Positions 1-6,091 of a stretch of DNA of 8,405 nt are shown here, in pieces (position 1 is the first letter of the stretch; each line of letters begins with the position of its first letter). The stretch is from an uncultured Phascolarctobacterium sp. (GTDB lineage Bacteria > Bacillota > Negativicutes > Acidaminococcales > Acidaminococcaceae), in the NCBI GenBank assembly GCA_900552855.1, contig USBG01000066.1, forward strand, positions 1 through 8,405, given 5' to 3'. The translations under genes and the position numbers were made by a program. Below the pieces are notes generated by a model. It was given only the letters and a program-made list of their open reading frames with translations, was not told the origin of the DNA and did no database searches.

Positions 1-55
1 ATGCTTCTTCATCAACACGCCTATGTTCTCAGACGCAGGAGAACGTGACAGATGC
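1..55. repeat. Left copy of a 55-base exact direct repeat (cut by window edge)
   Basis: These 55 bases match 1343-1397 exactly and in the same orientation. The match starts at the first base of the window, so it may continue to the left. On the right it ends after position 55, where the sequence differs from the other copy. The copy contains a perfect 6-bp inverted repeat, GTTCTC (25-30) with GAGAAC (39-44), around an 8-base loop carrying the ACGCAG motif. It has no convincing reading frame. It is probably a partial or truncated member of the dispersed repeat family described at 1305-1472. Confidence 0.9.
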
Positions 56-136
56 GAAGCTTAGCTGCTTCCGTTCCCCTTAGTAATGAATCAAAGCAAA
101 TTGGCCGTAGACCAAGAGAGCAGTACAAGTAAATTA

Positions 137-190
137 TTTAACGTTCCTTATTCGTTAAACGGTACGTTTCTTTCAAGAACATTAAACGTA
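137..190. repeat. Tandem pair of 7-bp inverted repeats with AACG/CGTT cores
   Basis: Two perfect 7-bp inverted repeats lie side by side. The first is TTTAACG (137-143) with CGTTAAA (153-159), around a 9-base loop. The second is TACGTTT (163-169) with AAACGTA (184-190), around a 14-base loop. They sit just beyond the terminator of the Rpn-like nuclease gene. The same AACG/CGTT core recurs several times in under 60 bases, which could mean a protein-binding cluster or merely AT-rich small hairpins. The rest of the 1-293 interval outside this, the repeat and the terminator shows no gene or RNA that I recognise. Confidence 0.4.
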
Positions 191-231
191 AAAACGTCCT
201 GACCAGCTGCAAGCACACAGTTAGTCAGGAC
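190..231 (-). terminator. Rho-independent terminator of the Rpn-like nuclease gene
   Basis: Read on the minus strand, GTCCTGAC (231-224) pairs perfectly with GTCAGGAC (203-196), and a GTTTTTA tract follows at 195-189. It lies about 60 bases after the stop codon at 294, the expected place for the 3' end of that transcript. Confidence 0.85.
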
Positions 232-293
232 ATTGCCTTAATTATCAATTTCTAAAATATTTAATTATTAGTTTTTCAAGCAGAGCAAAGATT

Positions 294-1115
294 TTACTTC
301 ACTTGAATTGCCATTTCCTCAGCCAGCTTTTCAACCTGGCTCACAGTCAAACCGGTCAGCTCTACTACCAGCTCTATAGGAGTATTTTTACGCAGCATAT
401 TCTGAGCAACCCTAGTTACACCTTGTTCTCTGCCTTGGTTTATCAATGCCTCACTGAATTCACACATAGTATAAATTCCTCCCTTCTCGTCCTTAAGATA
501 ACTTACTCTTTCAGCCAGCTCCTTATAGTGCATATCCTTTGGCGATTCACAGAACATATCACTCATTAAACATCCTAATGCCGTATCATCCTGGATTTCT
601 CCGTTAATATAAAGTATATGGGCACCGTCATGAATTTGATTGCCGCTATGCATAAAACAACGCTCAACGCTGTAGCTTGGCAAGCCTTCGCCCCATACAT
701 CTTTTTCAGTTATGAAGATAACATAGGTATCCACCAAATCATTGTATTTCTTGCCCTTGGGCAGAGCATAGCTGTCCAGCATAGCGCTGTGATAGCGGGC
801 TCTTTTGGCCGAAGCGTCCTTATTTACGCGCTGTATTTCAACATCGTAATGCTTGCCTTCAGAATCAACAGCATATATGTCCAGTCGCACGGAGTGGCCT
901 TCTATACTGTCCAAAAAATACTGAGTTTTGGTCGTTTCCACTTTAAGTGTAGCATTATTTAAAATTACTTGCAAGAGTATCTGACTACATTCATTGCAGC
1001 CGTCAAAAGCCTTGGTCATGAGCATATCATCAATAAGACGCAGCTTTTTAATTTGAGCTATTGTTTCTTCACGAGTAAAGCTCCTGGGAACCTTTTTAGT
1101 CAAAATTTTCACCAT
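294..1115 (-). CDS. Rpn family recombination-promoting nuclease / PD-(D/E)XK nuclease family putative transposase
   Basis: This 273-residue protein is predicted to be a Mg2+-dependent DNA endonuclease of the Rpn/YhgA-like group (PDDEXK_2 type), whose E. coli members promote recA-independent recombination. The catalytic core is visible as RLDIY (Asp79) and, after a short hairpin, VEIQ (Glu93, Gln95), the D...ExQ variant usual in this family. Next comes the typical RARYHSAMLDSYALPKGKKY segment and a strand with YVIFITEKDVWG. The C-terminal part (about 200-273) is helical and contains INQGREQG and a short helix-turn-helix-like stretch, LVVELTGLTVSQVEKLAEE. Length is near-normal and no frameshift is seen. 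The start is uncertain: an AAGG directly abuts the ATG at 1115, too close for a normal ribosome binding site, so GTG at 1112 or TTG at 1106 are alternatives, and an in-frame stop lies just upstream. The gene stands alone, between a terminator on each side and a pair of 55-base direct repeats. The family is often multicopy and strain-variable. The family call is firm; cellular role is inferred. Confidence 0.88.
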   Translation of the reverse strand: MVKILTKKVPRSFTREETIAQIKKLRLIDDMLMTKAFDGCNECSQILLQVILNNATLKVETTKTQYFLDSIEGHSVRLDIYAVDSEGKHYDVEIQRVNKDASAKRARYHSAMLDSYALPKGKKYNDLVDTYVIFITEKDVWGEGLPSYSVERCFMHSGNQIHDGAHILYINGEIQDDTALGCLMSDMFCESPKDMHYKELAERVSYLKDEKGGIYTMCEFSEALINQGREQGVTRVAQNMLRKNTPIELVVELTGLTVSQVEKLAEEMAIQVK

Positions 1116-1185
1116 CCTTGTACAAATTTAGCGGTTTTGCCACTTCGTCCTATACTTCCAGTACTTAAATTGGGATAATCGCCCC

Positions 1186-1251
1186 CTATACAAAAAAAGA
1201 GCAGTAATACATCTCTGTACTACTGCTCATAAATTCAATTATGGCTTCCAT
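1186..1251 (-). CDS. Possible 21-codon leader peptide overlapping a terminator (speculative)
   Basis: An ATG at 1251-1249 opens a 21-codon frame ending in TAG at 1188-1186. Its last part runs through the stem and U-tract of the terminator at 1192-1228, and it begins about 8 bases after the predicted start of transcription from the promoter at 1266-1294. That arrangement resembles a transcription-attenuation leader. Against it, there is no Shine-Dalgarno sequence before the ATG and the peptide (hydrophobic N-terminus, aromatic C-terminus) has no run of one amino acid. It may be chance. Confidence 0.15.
   Translation of the reverse strand: MEAIIEFMSSSTEMYYCSFFV
1192..1228 (-). terminator. Strong rho-independent terminator between folC and the nuclease gene
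   Basis: On the minus strand GAGCAGTA (1228-1221) pairs with TACTGCTC (1206-1199), extended by three more pairs across a single mismatch, and is followed by seven T residues (1198-1192). It ends any transcript arriving from folC through the repeat, and also any transcript from the promoter at 1266-1294. The nuclease gene starts 77 bases beyond it. Confidence 0.9.
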
Positions 1252-1265
1252 ATGAAGTTGATTAC

Positions 1266-1294
1266 ATTGTACATTATTTGGGTAAAAATTGCAA
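1266..1294 (-). promoter_or_regulatory. Sigma-A-like promoter firing towards the terminator at 1192-1228
   Basis: The minus strand has TTGCAA (1294-1289), a 17-base spacer and TACAAT (1271-1266), giving 4/6 and 5/6 matches to the sigma-A consensus. The predicted start is near 1259. Transcription would meet the terminator after about 65-70 nt. The unit is therefore either a small RNA or the attenuated leader of the nuclease gene at 1115-294. No better promoter is evident in the 77 bases between the terminator and that gene. Confidence 0.5.
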
Positions 1295-1304
1295 TTCTCT
1301 AGCT

Positions 1305-1472
1305 AACGCAGCAGATGGTTAGTTGCCTCTCTGTTCAACAGAATGCTTCTTCATCAACACGCCTATGTTCTCAGACGCAGGAGAACGTGACAGATGCAAG
1401 ACGCAGTGACGAAGGCGTACTAAAAGTACATCTAGGAACTGAAACGCAGCAGATGATGCGTTATACTGCGTC
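1305..1472. repeat. Structured intergenic repeat element overlapping the folC stop codon
   Basis: The segment carries several nested repeats. A 13-base direct repeat, AACGCAGCAGATG, occurs at 1305-1317 and 1443-1455. An 8-base inverted repeat pairs GACGCAGT (1400-1407) with ACTGCGTC (1465-1472). Smaller palindromes are GTTCTC/GAGAAC (1367-1372, 1381-1386), GTACT/AGTAC (1417-1421, 1425-1429) and AACGCA/TGCGTT (1443-1448, 1457-1462). The motif ACGCAG occurs four times plus once inverted. Its internal 55 bases are repeated exactly at 1-55. Such noncoding, structured, recurring segments are typical of MITE- or REP-like dispersed repeats. The boundaries given are the outermost repeats I can see and are approximate. 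There is no coding capacity. Confidence 0.55.
1343..1397. repeat. Right copy of the 55-base exact direct repeat
   Basis: Identical to 1-55 in the same orientation. The two copies are separated by 1287 bases that hold the Rpn-like nuclease gene, its terminator, and the promoter-terminator unit upstream of it. This copy lies inside the larger structured element 1305-1472, whereas sequence to the right of the left copy does not match, so the left copy lacks the right half of the element. Confidence 0.92.
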
Positions 1473-2778
1473 AGTTAAGTTTATTTCTCTCTTCTTCCAA
1501 AAGAACCTTTTTAAACTCACCAACAAGATACAAGCTGCCACAAACACAGATAATGCCGTCCTTGCCAGCTTCGTTAAATGCCTTATGATAAGCTTCAGCC
1601 AAACTGTTCATAGGCACAGCATTTGCACCAACCAAACCAGCCAGTGCATCTGCTTCAGCAGCACGAGGTCCACCGTCAGCACGAACGGTATAAACTACGT
1701 CATCATTATGGATAAGGGTTTTGATAACACCGCTCATATCCTTATCACCCATCATGCCAAAAACAAAGTGCACCTTTTGACCAGGATAGTATTTATCAAG
1801 AGCACTGCGCAGTGCTTTAGCGCCATCAGGATTATGAGCACCATCCAAAATAAGGTCAGGCTTTTGGCTTACGCGCTCCAAGCGACCAGGCCAAATGGTG
1901 TTGGCAACGCCAAGGTGCAATGCCAGCTCATTAATTCTATCGTCCTGCTTAGATACCAGCTTGGCAGCTACGATTGCTACGCTAGTATTTTTGATTTGAT
2001 GCTCACCAGGCAGCTTAATTTCATAGTCAGAAGCATAAAAATCACCTGCGTGAAGAGTAAACTTTTGACCATCCATGGAGCTTTCTACCTCTGTACCATA
2101 AAATGCTTTGCCATAAAGATATACCGGCGCTTCCTTAAACATAGCCATGGTAACAATAGGACCTAAAGCATTATCTCCCTCAGCAGCAGTAACCAGAGGT
2201 ACCTTTTCCTTGATAATGCCAGCCTTTTGCATAGCAATACGCTCTACGCTATCGCCACAGCGGTCGGTATGGTCTAAAGAAACATTAGTGATTACAGATA
2301 CTACAGGAGTAATAACATTGGTGGAATCCCAAAGGCCACCCATGCCTACCTCAATAACAGCATAATCTACCTTTTCCAGATAAAAATACAAAAAAGCTGC
2401 TGCAGTTAAAATTTCAAACTGAGTAGGCTGTTCACATACACCCTTTTTCACAATGCTATCTGCTGCAACCTTTACTGCAGTAATAGTAGTAGCAAAGGCT
2501 TCATCGCTAATTTCTTCACCATTCAGGCAAATTCTTTCATTATATCTTACCAGATGAGGAGAGGTAAACTTGCCAACCTTAAGGTTTGCAGCCAGCAGAA
2601 TATTGGTAATCATGCTGGTTACAGAGCCTTTACCATTGGTACCAGTTACATGTATAGTTTTAATTTTCTGCTCAGGGTTGCCCAGCTCTCTAAGCAGCCC
2701 TTCAATTCTTTCCATTCCTAATTGAATACCAAATTTACCTAGATTTTCTAAATAGGAAAGGCTTTCTACATAATTCAT
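1471..2778 (-). CDS. folC: Bifunctional folylpolyglutamate synthase / dihydrofolate synthase
   Basis: FolC is a cytosolic Mur-ligase-fold enzyme. It adds L-glutamate to dihydropteroate (making dihydrofolate) and then to reduced folates, using ATP through an acyl-phosphate. The 435-residue protein shows the family landmarks in order: HVTGTNGKGSV with the P-loop at 46-52, SPHLVRYNERI (73-83), FEILTAAAFLYF (121-132), EVGMGGLWDSTNV (143-155), DHTDRCGDSVERIAMQKAGI with the Lys185 expected to be carbamylated, GEHQIKNTSVAI (259-269), WPGRLERV (297-303), DGAHNP (312-317), GDKD (344-347) and GSLYLVGE (414-421). Length is normal for the family. The start at 2778 is preceded by GGGGGA at a suitable distance. 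It lies 87 bases after valS with no convincing promoter of its own, so it is probably co-transcribed with valS from the T-box promoter, partly modulated by the hairpin in the gap. Its TGA stop lies in the outer arm of the repeat at 1305-1472. Confidence 0.97.
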   Translation of the reverse strand: MNYVESLSYLENLGKFGIQLGMERIEGLLRELGNPEQKIKTIHVTGTNGKGSVTSMITNILLAANLKVGKFTSPHLVRYNERICLNGEEISDEAFATTITAVKVAADSIVKKGVCEQPTQFEILTAAAFLYFYLEKVDYAVIEVGMGGLWDSTNVITPVVSVITNVSLDHTDRCGDSVERIAMQKAGIIKEKVPLVTAAEGDNALGPIVTMAMFKEAPVYLYGKAFYGTEVESSMDGQKFTLHAGDFYASDYEIKLPGEHQIKNTSVAIVAAKLVSKQDDRINELALHLGVANTIWPGRLERVSQKPDLILDGAHNPDGAKALRSALDKYYPGQKVHFVFGMMGDKDMSGVIKTLIHNDDVVYTVRADGGPRAAEADALAGLVGANAVPMNSLAEAYHKAFNEAGKDGIICVCGSLYLVGEFKKVLLEEERNKLN

Positions 2779-2805
2779 AATTCATCCCCCATTTATAATG
2801 GAAAA

Positions 2806-2861
2806 GTACAAGAGCAATTTAAGTGCCCGTTTTAGCAGGCACCAAATTGCTCCGGAAGTAC
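2806..2861 (-). terminator. Long hairpin in the valS-folC gap (weak terminator or processing element)
   Basis: A perfect 9-bp inverted repeat, GAGCAATTT (2812-2820) with AAATTGCTC (2844-2852), encloses a second 5-bp stem, GTGCC (2823-2827) with GGCAC (2838-2842). GTAC tetramers at 2806-2809 and 2858-2861 could extend the base. It starts five bases after the valS stop codon. Read on the minus strand the stem is followed by TTGTACTTTT, a poor U-tract, so it may stop only part of the transcripts or protect mRNA ends, lowering folC relative to valS. Confidence 0.6.
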
Positions 2862-2865
2862 AATA

Positions 2866-5520
2866 TTATAAGGTCTTCAAATATTCCAAGCGTTCTAGAA
2901 TTGCTGCTTTCTTACCATTCAGCTCTTCTGCTTTAGCTTTTTCTTTAACAATTACAGCCTCAGGAGCTTTTGCCAGGAAGCCTTCATTGCCAAGCTTACC
3001 TTCTACGCGGCTCAGCTCTTTTTCAATAGTGGTCAGTTCTTTGTTCAGACGTTGGTTTTCTTTTTCAACATCAATCAAGCCAGCCAGAGGCAGATATACC
3101 TCAATGCCGCTTACAACTGCAGCCATTGCGTTTTCAGGCTTAGCAGCAGTATCTTCAAGAACGGTCAGCTCGCTGATTGCGCCCATCAGATGTACATAGT
3201 TAGCATTAGCCTCTACACCAGCCTTCAAGTCAGCAGCAGCCAGCATAATTGCAGGAACCTTCTTTCCAGGCGGTACATTTACTTCTGCACGCATGTTACG
3301 GATAGCCTTAATGCTTTCCATAATTGCACCCATCAGACGCTCTGCTTCGTCATCCATTAAGGACTCTTCAGCTTCAGGCCACTTGGAAATCATAATGCTG
3401 GAAGCCTCGTGAGGCAGGCATTGGTAAATTTCCTCGGTGATGAAGGGCATATAAGGATGGAGCAACTGCATAGCACTGGTCAGAACCTTAGCCAGTACAT
3501 GCTGAGCGGTTGCACGCTCTTCAGGATTTTCTTTATTATACAGACGAGGCTTAGCAAGCTCGATATACCAGTCGCATACCTCGCCCCAGATGAAGTCATA
3601 AATCATGCGGCCAGCTTCGCCCAGCTCAAATTTGCCCAGCATCTCGGTAACACTCTTAGATGTATGCTGCAGACGGGACAGAATCCATTTATCAGCCAGA
3701 GTATAAGGAGCCAGCTTAGCATTAGGATCGTAGCCCTCCATGTTCATCAGAGCAAAGCGGGATGCGTTCCAAATCTTATTAGCAAAGTTACGGGTAGCTT
3801 CAACGCGTTCCCAATAGAAGCGCATATCGTTGCCCGGAGTGTTGCCGGTAATCAGCATAAAGCGCAGGGTATCAGCGCCGTATTTTTCAATAACTTCCAG
3901 CGGATCAATGCCGTTGCCTAAGGATTTAGACATCTTGCGGCCTTGGCTATCGCGAACCAGACCATGGATGAATACCTTCTCGAAGGGGATTTCCTTCATA
4001 AATTCCATACCCATAATGAGCATTCTTGCAACCCAGAAGAAAATAATATCGTAGCCAGTTACCAGAACGCTAGTAGGATAGAATTGCTTCAGTAGCGGAT
4101 CATTGTCGGGCCAACCCATAGTGGAGAAGGGCCACAGAGCACTAGAGAACCAGGTGTCCAGTGCGTCCTCATCTTGATGAATATTGGTGCTGCCGCATTT
4201 CGGACAAGCAGTCAAATCAGTACGGGATGCATGCATTTCGCCGCAGTCATCACAGTACCAAACAGGGATACGGTGACCCCACCAGATTTGACGGGAAATA
4301 CACCAGTCACGGATGTTATCCATCCAGCCAGTATAGGTTTTGGTAAAGCGTTCAGGAACAAATTGTGTACGACCGTCTTCAACACAGTCAACAGCAGCCT
4401 TAACCAAGGGCTCCATTTTTACGAACCATTGAGTGGATACCAAGGGCTCTACTACGCAGCCGCAGCGTTGGCAATGACCAACAGCATGGGAATGCTCTTC
4501 GATTTTTACAAGGTAGCCTTGCTCCTTCAGGTCGTTGACAATATTTTTACGGCACTCTTCACGAGTTTGACCTTCATATTTACCTGCTTCAGCAGTCATG
4601 AGGCCGTTCATACCGATAACAACGATGCTAGGCAGATTGTGACGAATACCCATTTCATAGTCATTGGGGTCATGGGACGGAGTAATTTTAACTGCACCAG
4701 TACCAAACTCCAAATCTACATAATCGTCAGCGATAATAGGAATCACGCGGTCAGTTAAAGGCAGACGTAATGTCTTGCCAACCAAATGACCGTAGCGAGG
4801 ATCAGCAGGATTTACAGCTACAGCAGTATCGCCCAGCATGGTTTCAGGACGAGTGGTAGCAATAGTCAGATATGTACCCTCTTCTTCAACAACAGGATAT
4901 TGGATATGCCACAGATGACCAGGATCATCCTTATGCTCAACCTCAATATCGCTCAGTGCGGTATTACAATTTACACACCAGTTTGTGATACGGGTACCTT
5001 TATAGATAAGTCCCTTTTCATATAAGGAGCAAAATACCTCACGAACTGCCTTGGAGCAGCCTTCATCCATAGTAAAGCGTTTACGCTCCCAGTCGCAGGA
5101 AACACCTAAATGCTTCAGCTGATTGATGATGCGGTCACCATATTGGTCCTTCCATTCCCAAACGCGTTTCAGGAACTCTTCACGACCAAGGTCATAACGA
5201 GTTTTGCCTTCTTCTTTTTTCAATACTTCTTCTACTTTGATTTGAGTTGCCAAGCCAGCATGGTCATAGCCAGGCATCCACAGGGTATTGTGACCCATCA
5301 TACGGTGCCAACGAATCAGGATATCCTGCAGAGTGTTGTCCAATGCGTGACCCATATGCAGCTGACCGGTAATATTCGGAGGGGGAATTACAATACTGAA
5401 GGCTTCCTTACCTTCTTCAACCTCCGCATGGAATAAACGATTTTTTTCCCAGTATTCATACCACTTCTTCTCAACAGAAGCAGGGTCATAAACCTTAGGA
5501 ATGTTATGCTCTTCTGCCAT
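2866..5520 (-). CDS. valS: Valyl-tRNA synthetase
   Basis: ValS is a cytosolic class I aminoacyl-tRNA synthetase that charges tRNA-Val and hydrolyses mischarged Thr-tRNA. The 884-residue protein is full length. It shows the HIGH-type signature in PPPNITGQLHMGHAL (HMGH at 55-58), the editing-domain motif TTRPETMLGDTAVAV (222-236) in the CP1 insertion, DWCISRQIWWGHRIP (405-419), a zinc-knuckle-like pair CDDC...CPKC (423-442), KMSKS (529-533), the helical anticodon-binding domain (roughly 610-760), and a C-terminal Lys/Glu-rich coiled-coil arm (about 815-884) that in this family contacts the tRNA. I place the start at 5520 because AGGAGG precedes this ATG at proper spacing. The open frame runs upstream to 5631, but that part overlaps the T-box terminator and encodes non-conserved residues. 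Expression is controlled by the T-box leader, and folC follows. Confidence 0.98.
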   Translation of the reverse strand: MAEEHNIPKVYDPASVEKKWYEYWEKNRLFHAEVEEGKEAFSIVIPPPNITGQLHMGHALDNTLQDILIRWHRMMGHNTLWMPGYDHAGLATQIKVEEVLKKEEGKTRYDLGREEFLKRVWEWKDQYGDRIINQLKHLGVSCDWERKRFTMDEGCSKAVREVFCSLYEKGLIYKGTRITNWCVNCNTALSDIEVEHKDDPGHLWHIQYPVVEEEGTYLTIATTRPETMLGDTAVAVNPADPRYGHLVGKTLRLPLTDRVIPIIADDYVDLEFGTGAVKITPSHDPNDYEMGIRHNLPSIVVIGMNGLMTAEAGKYEGQTREECRKNIVNDLKEQGYLVKIEEHSHAVGHCQRCGCVVEPLVSTQWFVKMEPLVKAAVDCVEDGRTQFVPERFTKTYTGWMDNIRDWCISRQIWWGHRIPVWYCDDCGEMHASRTDLTACPKCGSTNIHQDEDALDTWFSSALWPFSTMGWPDNDPLLKQFYPTSVLVTGYDIIFFWVARMLIMGMEFMKEIPFEKVFIHGLVRDSQGRKMSKSLGNGIDPLEVIEKYGADTLRFMLITGNTPGNDMRFYWERVEATRNFANKIWNASRFALMNMEGYDPNAKLAPYTLADKWILSRLQHTSKSVTEMLGKFELGEAGRMIYDFIWGEVCDWYIELAKPRLYNKENPEERATAQHVLAKVLTSAMQLLHPYMPFITEEIYQCLPHEASSIMISKWPEAEESLMDDEAERLMGAIMESIKAIRNMRAEVNVPPGKKVPAIMLAAADLKAGVEANANYVHLMGAISELTVLEDTAAKPENAMAAVVSGIEVYLPLAGLIDVEKENQRLNKELTTIEKELSRVEGKLGNEGFLAKAPEAVIVKEKAKAEELNGKKAAILERLEYLKTL

Positions 5521-5562
5521 TTCTATTCCTCCTAAAATAATAATGATAATTAACTTATTTAG

Positions 5563-5580
5563 GCTCAGACGAAGCTGAGC
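5563..5580 (-). other. Small hairpin between the T-box terminator and the valS ribosome binding site
   Basis: On the minus strand GCTCAG (5580-5575) pairs with CTGAGC (5568-5563) around a CTTCGT loop that contains the stable UUCG tetranucleotide. It is transcribed only on read-through mRNAs and starts three bases after the terminator's U-tract. It could cap the 5' end of processed valS mRNA, but no function is shown. Confidence 0.5.
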
Positions 5581-5582
5581 AA

Positions 5583-5615
5583 TAAAAAACGTCCTGCTCA
5601 AAATGAACAGGACGT
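5583..5615 (-). terminator. Regulated intrinsic terminator of the valS T-box leader
   Basis: On the minus strand ACGTCCTG...CAGGACGT (5615-5608 with 5596-5589) forms a stem extended to 12 pairs with a TTT loop, followed by TTTTTTATT. The 5' strand CGTCCT (5614-5609) is also the 3' strand of the antiterminator, pairing with AGG (5633-5631) and GCG (5623-5621). The two structures therefore exclude each other. Confidence 0.95.
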
Positions 5616-5854
5616 ATAAACGCGGTACCACCTATCTTCCCCATGTCAATTATGCAGCCTAAACACATCTGCTAATCATGAGGCACTCAAACACGTAACG
5701 TGTGTAAACGACTGCACCTACTTTAATTTCAGCACAGCAGCTCCCGGACTACAGTTAACCCTTCCCGCAACAGCTCTCACCACAACGCTGCTTCTCTTGG
5801 CCGGGGGTTGAGGATAACCCTTCCGTTCCTAGCTATTTAAGTATATTGCTATGC
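5583..5854 (-). promoter_or_regulatory. T-box riboswitch (valyl-tRNA-sensing leader of valS)
   Basis: This leader RNA binds uncharged tRNA-Val and lets transcription enter valS when valine charging is low. The conserved T-box AGGTGGTACCGCG is at 5633-5621. Its UGGU bulge (5630-5627) is complementary to the ACCA end expected for tRNA-Val (discriminator A). Stem I is closed by GCATAGCA (5854-5847) pairing with TGCTGTGC (5739-5732). A second helix, CGGA (5825-5822) with TCCG (5748-5745), ends next to GTA at 5752-5750, which is my specifier candidate (Val codon, followed by G and preceded by AACT, as expected for a specifier loop). The stretch AGTAGGTGCAG...CGTTA...GAGTG between Stem I and the T-box matches the Stem II/IIA-B type region of many T-boxes. 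The element as a whole is certain; the specifier is deduced by hand folding. Confidence 0.96.
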
Positions 5855-5859
5855 CTTAT

Positions 5860-5888
5860 ATCTTAACAATTTAATAGACCAGTGTCAA
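5860..5888 (-). promoter_or_regulatory. Sigma-A promoter of the valS T-box leader
   Basis: TTGACA (5888-5883) is a perfect -35 box, separated by exactly 17 bases from TAAGAT (5865-5860). The predicted start near 5854 is the first base of the Stem I closing helix, so promoter and leader fit each other. Confidence 0.9.
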
Positions 5889-5920
5889 CAGTTTTATAGT
5901 CAGCCTGACAAAATAAATAC

Positions 5921-5956
5921 AAAAAGACTGCCGCCATCCTTTATGGACAGCGGCAG
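5921..5956 (-). terminator. Rho-independent terminator of the feoB operon
   Basis: On the minus strand CTGCCGC (5956-5950) pairs with GCGGCAG (5934-5928), with a few further pairs possible in the loop, and is followed by TCTTTTTG. It separates the iron-uptake unit from the valS promoter 33 bases further on. The opposite strand also ends in CCTTTTC, but no plus-strand gene needs it. The 135 bases between this hairpin and the Cys-rich gene hold one long inverted repeat (6038-6086) and no gene with a start codon. Confidence 0.9.
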
Positions 5957-6037
5957 CCTTTTCACCCTACTTTCAATTTGGAAGGAATTTGTCTGAAAAA
6001 TGGGTAAGTTTGTATGTGTATGTTTTTTTAAGTAATC

Positions 6038-6086
6038 TTCTTCAGGTAACTCTTTGGGATTGGAGAATGCTAACGAACCTGAAGAA
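6038..6086. repeat. 10-bp perfect inverted repeat downstream of the Cys-rich protein gene
   Basis: TTCTTCAGGT (6038-6047) is the exact reverse complement of ACCTGAAGAA (6077-6086), with a 29-base loop. It begins six bases after the stop codon of the Cys-rich gene. There is no U-tract on the minus strand directly after it, so it is not a standard terminator. It may be an mRNA-stabilising stem or the footprint of an old insertion. Confidence 0.5.
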
Positions 6087-6091
6087 TAAAA

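Noticed and set aside
1315..2166. 283-codon plus-strand open frame antisense to folC and the repeat
   Set aside because: It lies opposite the well-conserved folC, has no ribosome binding site or recognisable domain, and its translation is typical of a shadow frame.
2780..2830. Possible folC promoter with TATAAA near 2790
   Set aside because: No -35 box at 16-18 bases was found, and the start of transcription would fall almost on the folC start codon.
4174..4758. 194-codon plus-strand open frame antisense to valS
   Set aside because: It is fully contained opposite conserved ValS catalytic and editing sequence, so it is a reverse-strand shadow.
5521..5631. 37-residue N-terminal extension of ValS
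   Set aside because: It would be encoded by the T-box terminator and spacer. The ATG at 5520 has AGGAGG at correct spacing, and ValS homology starts there.
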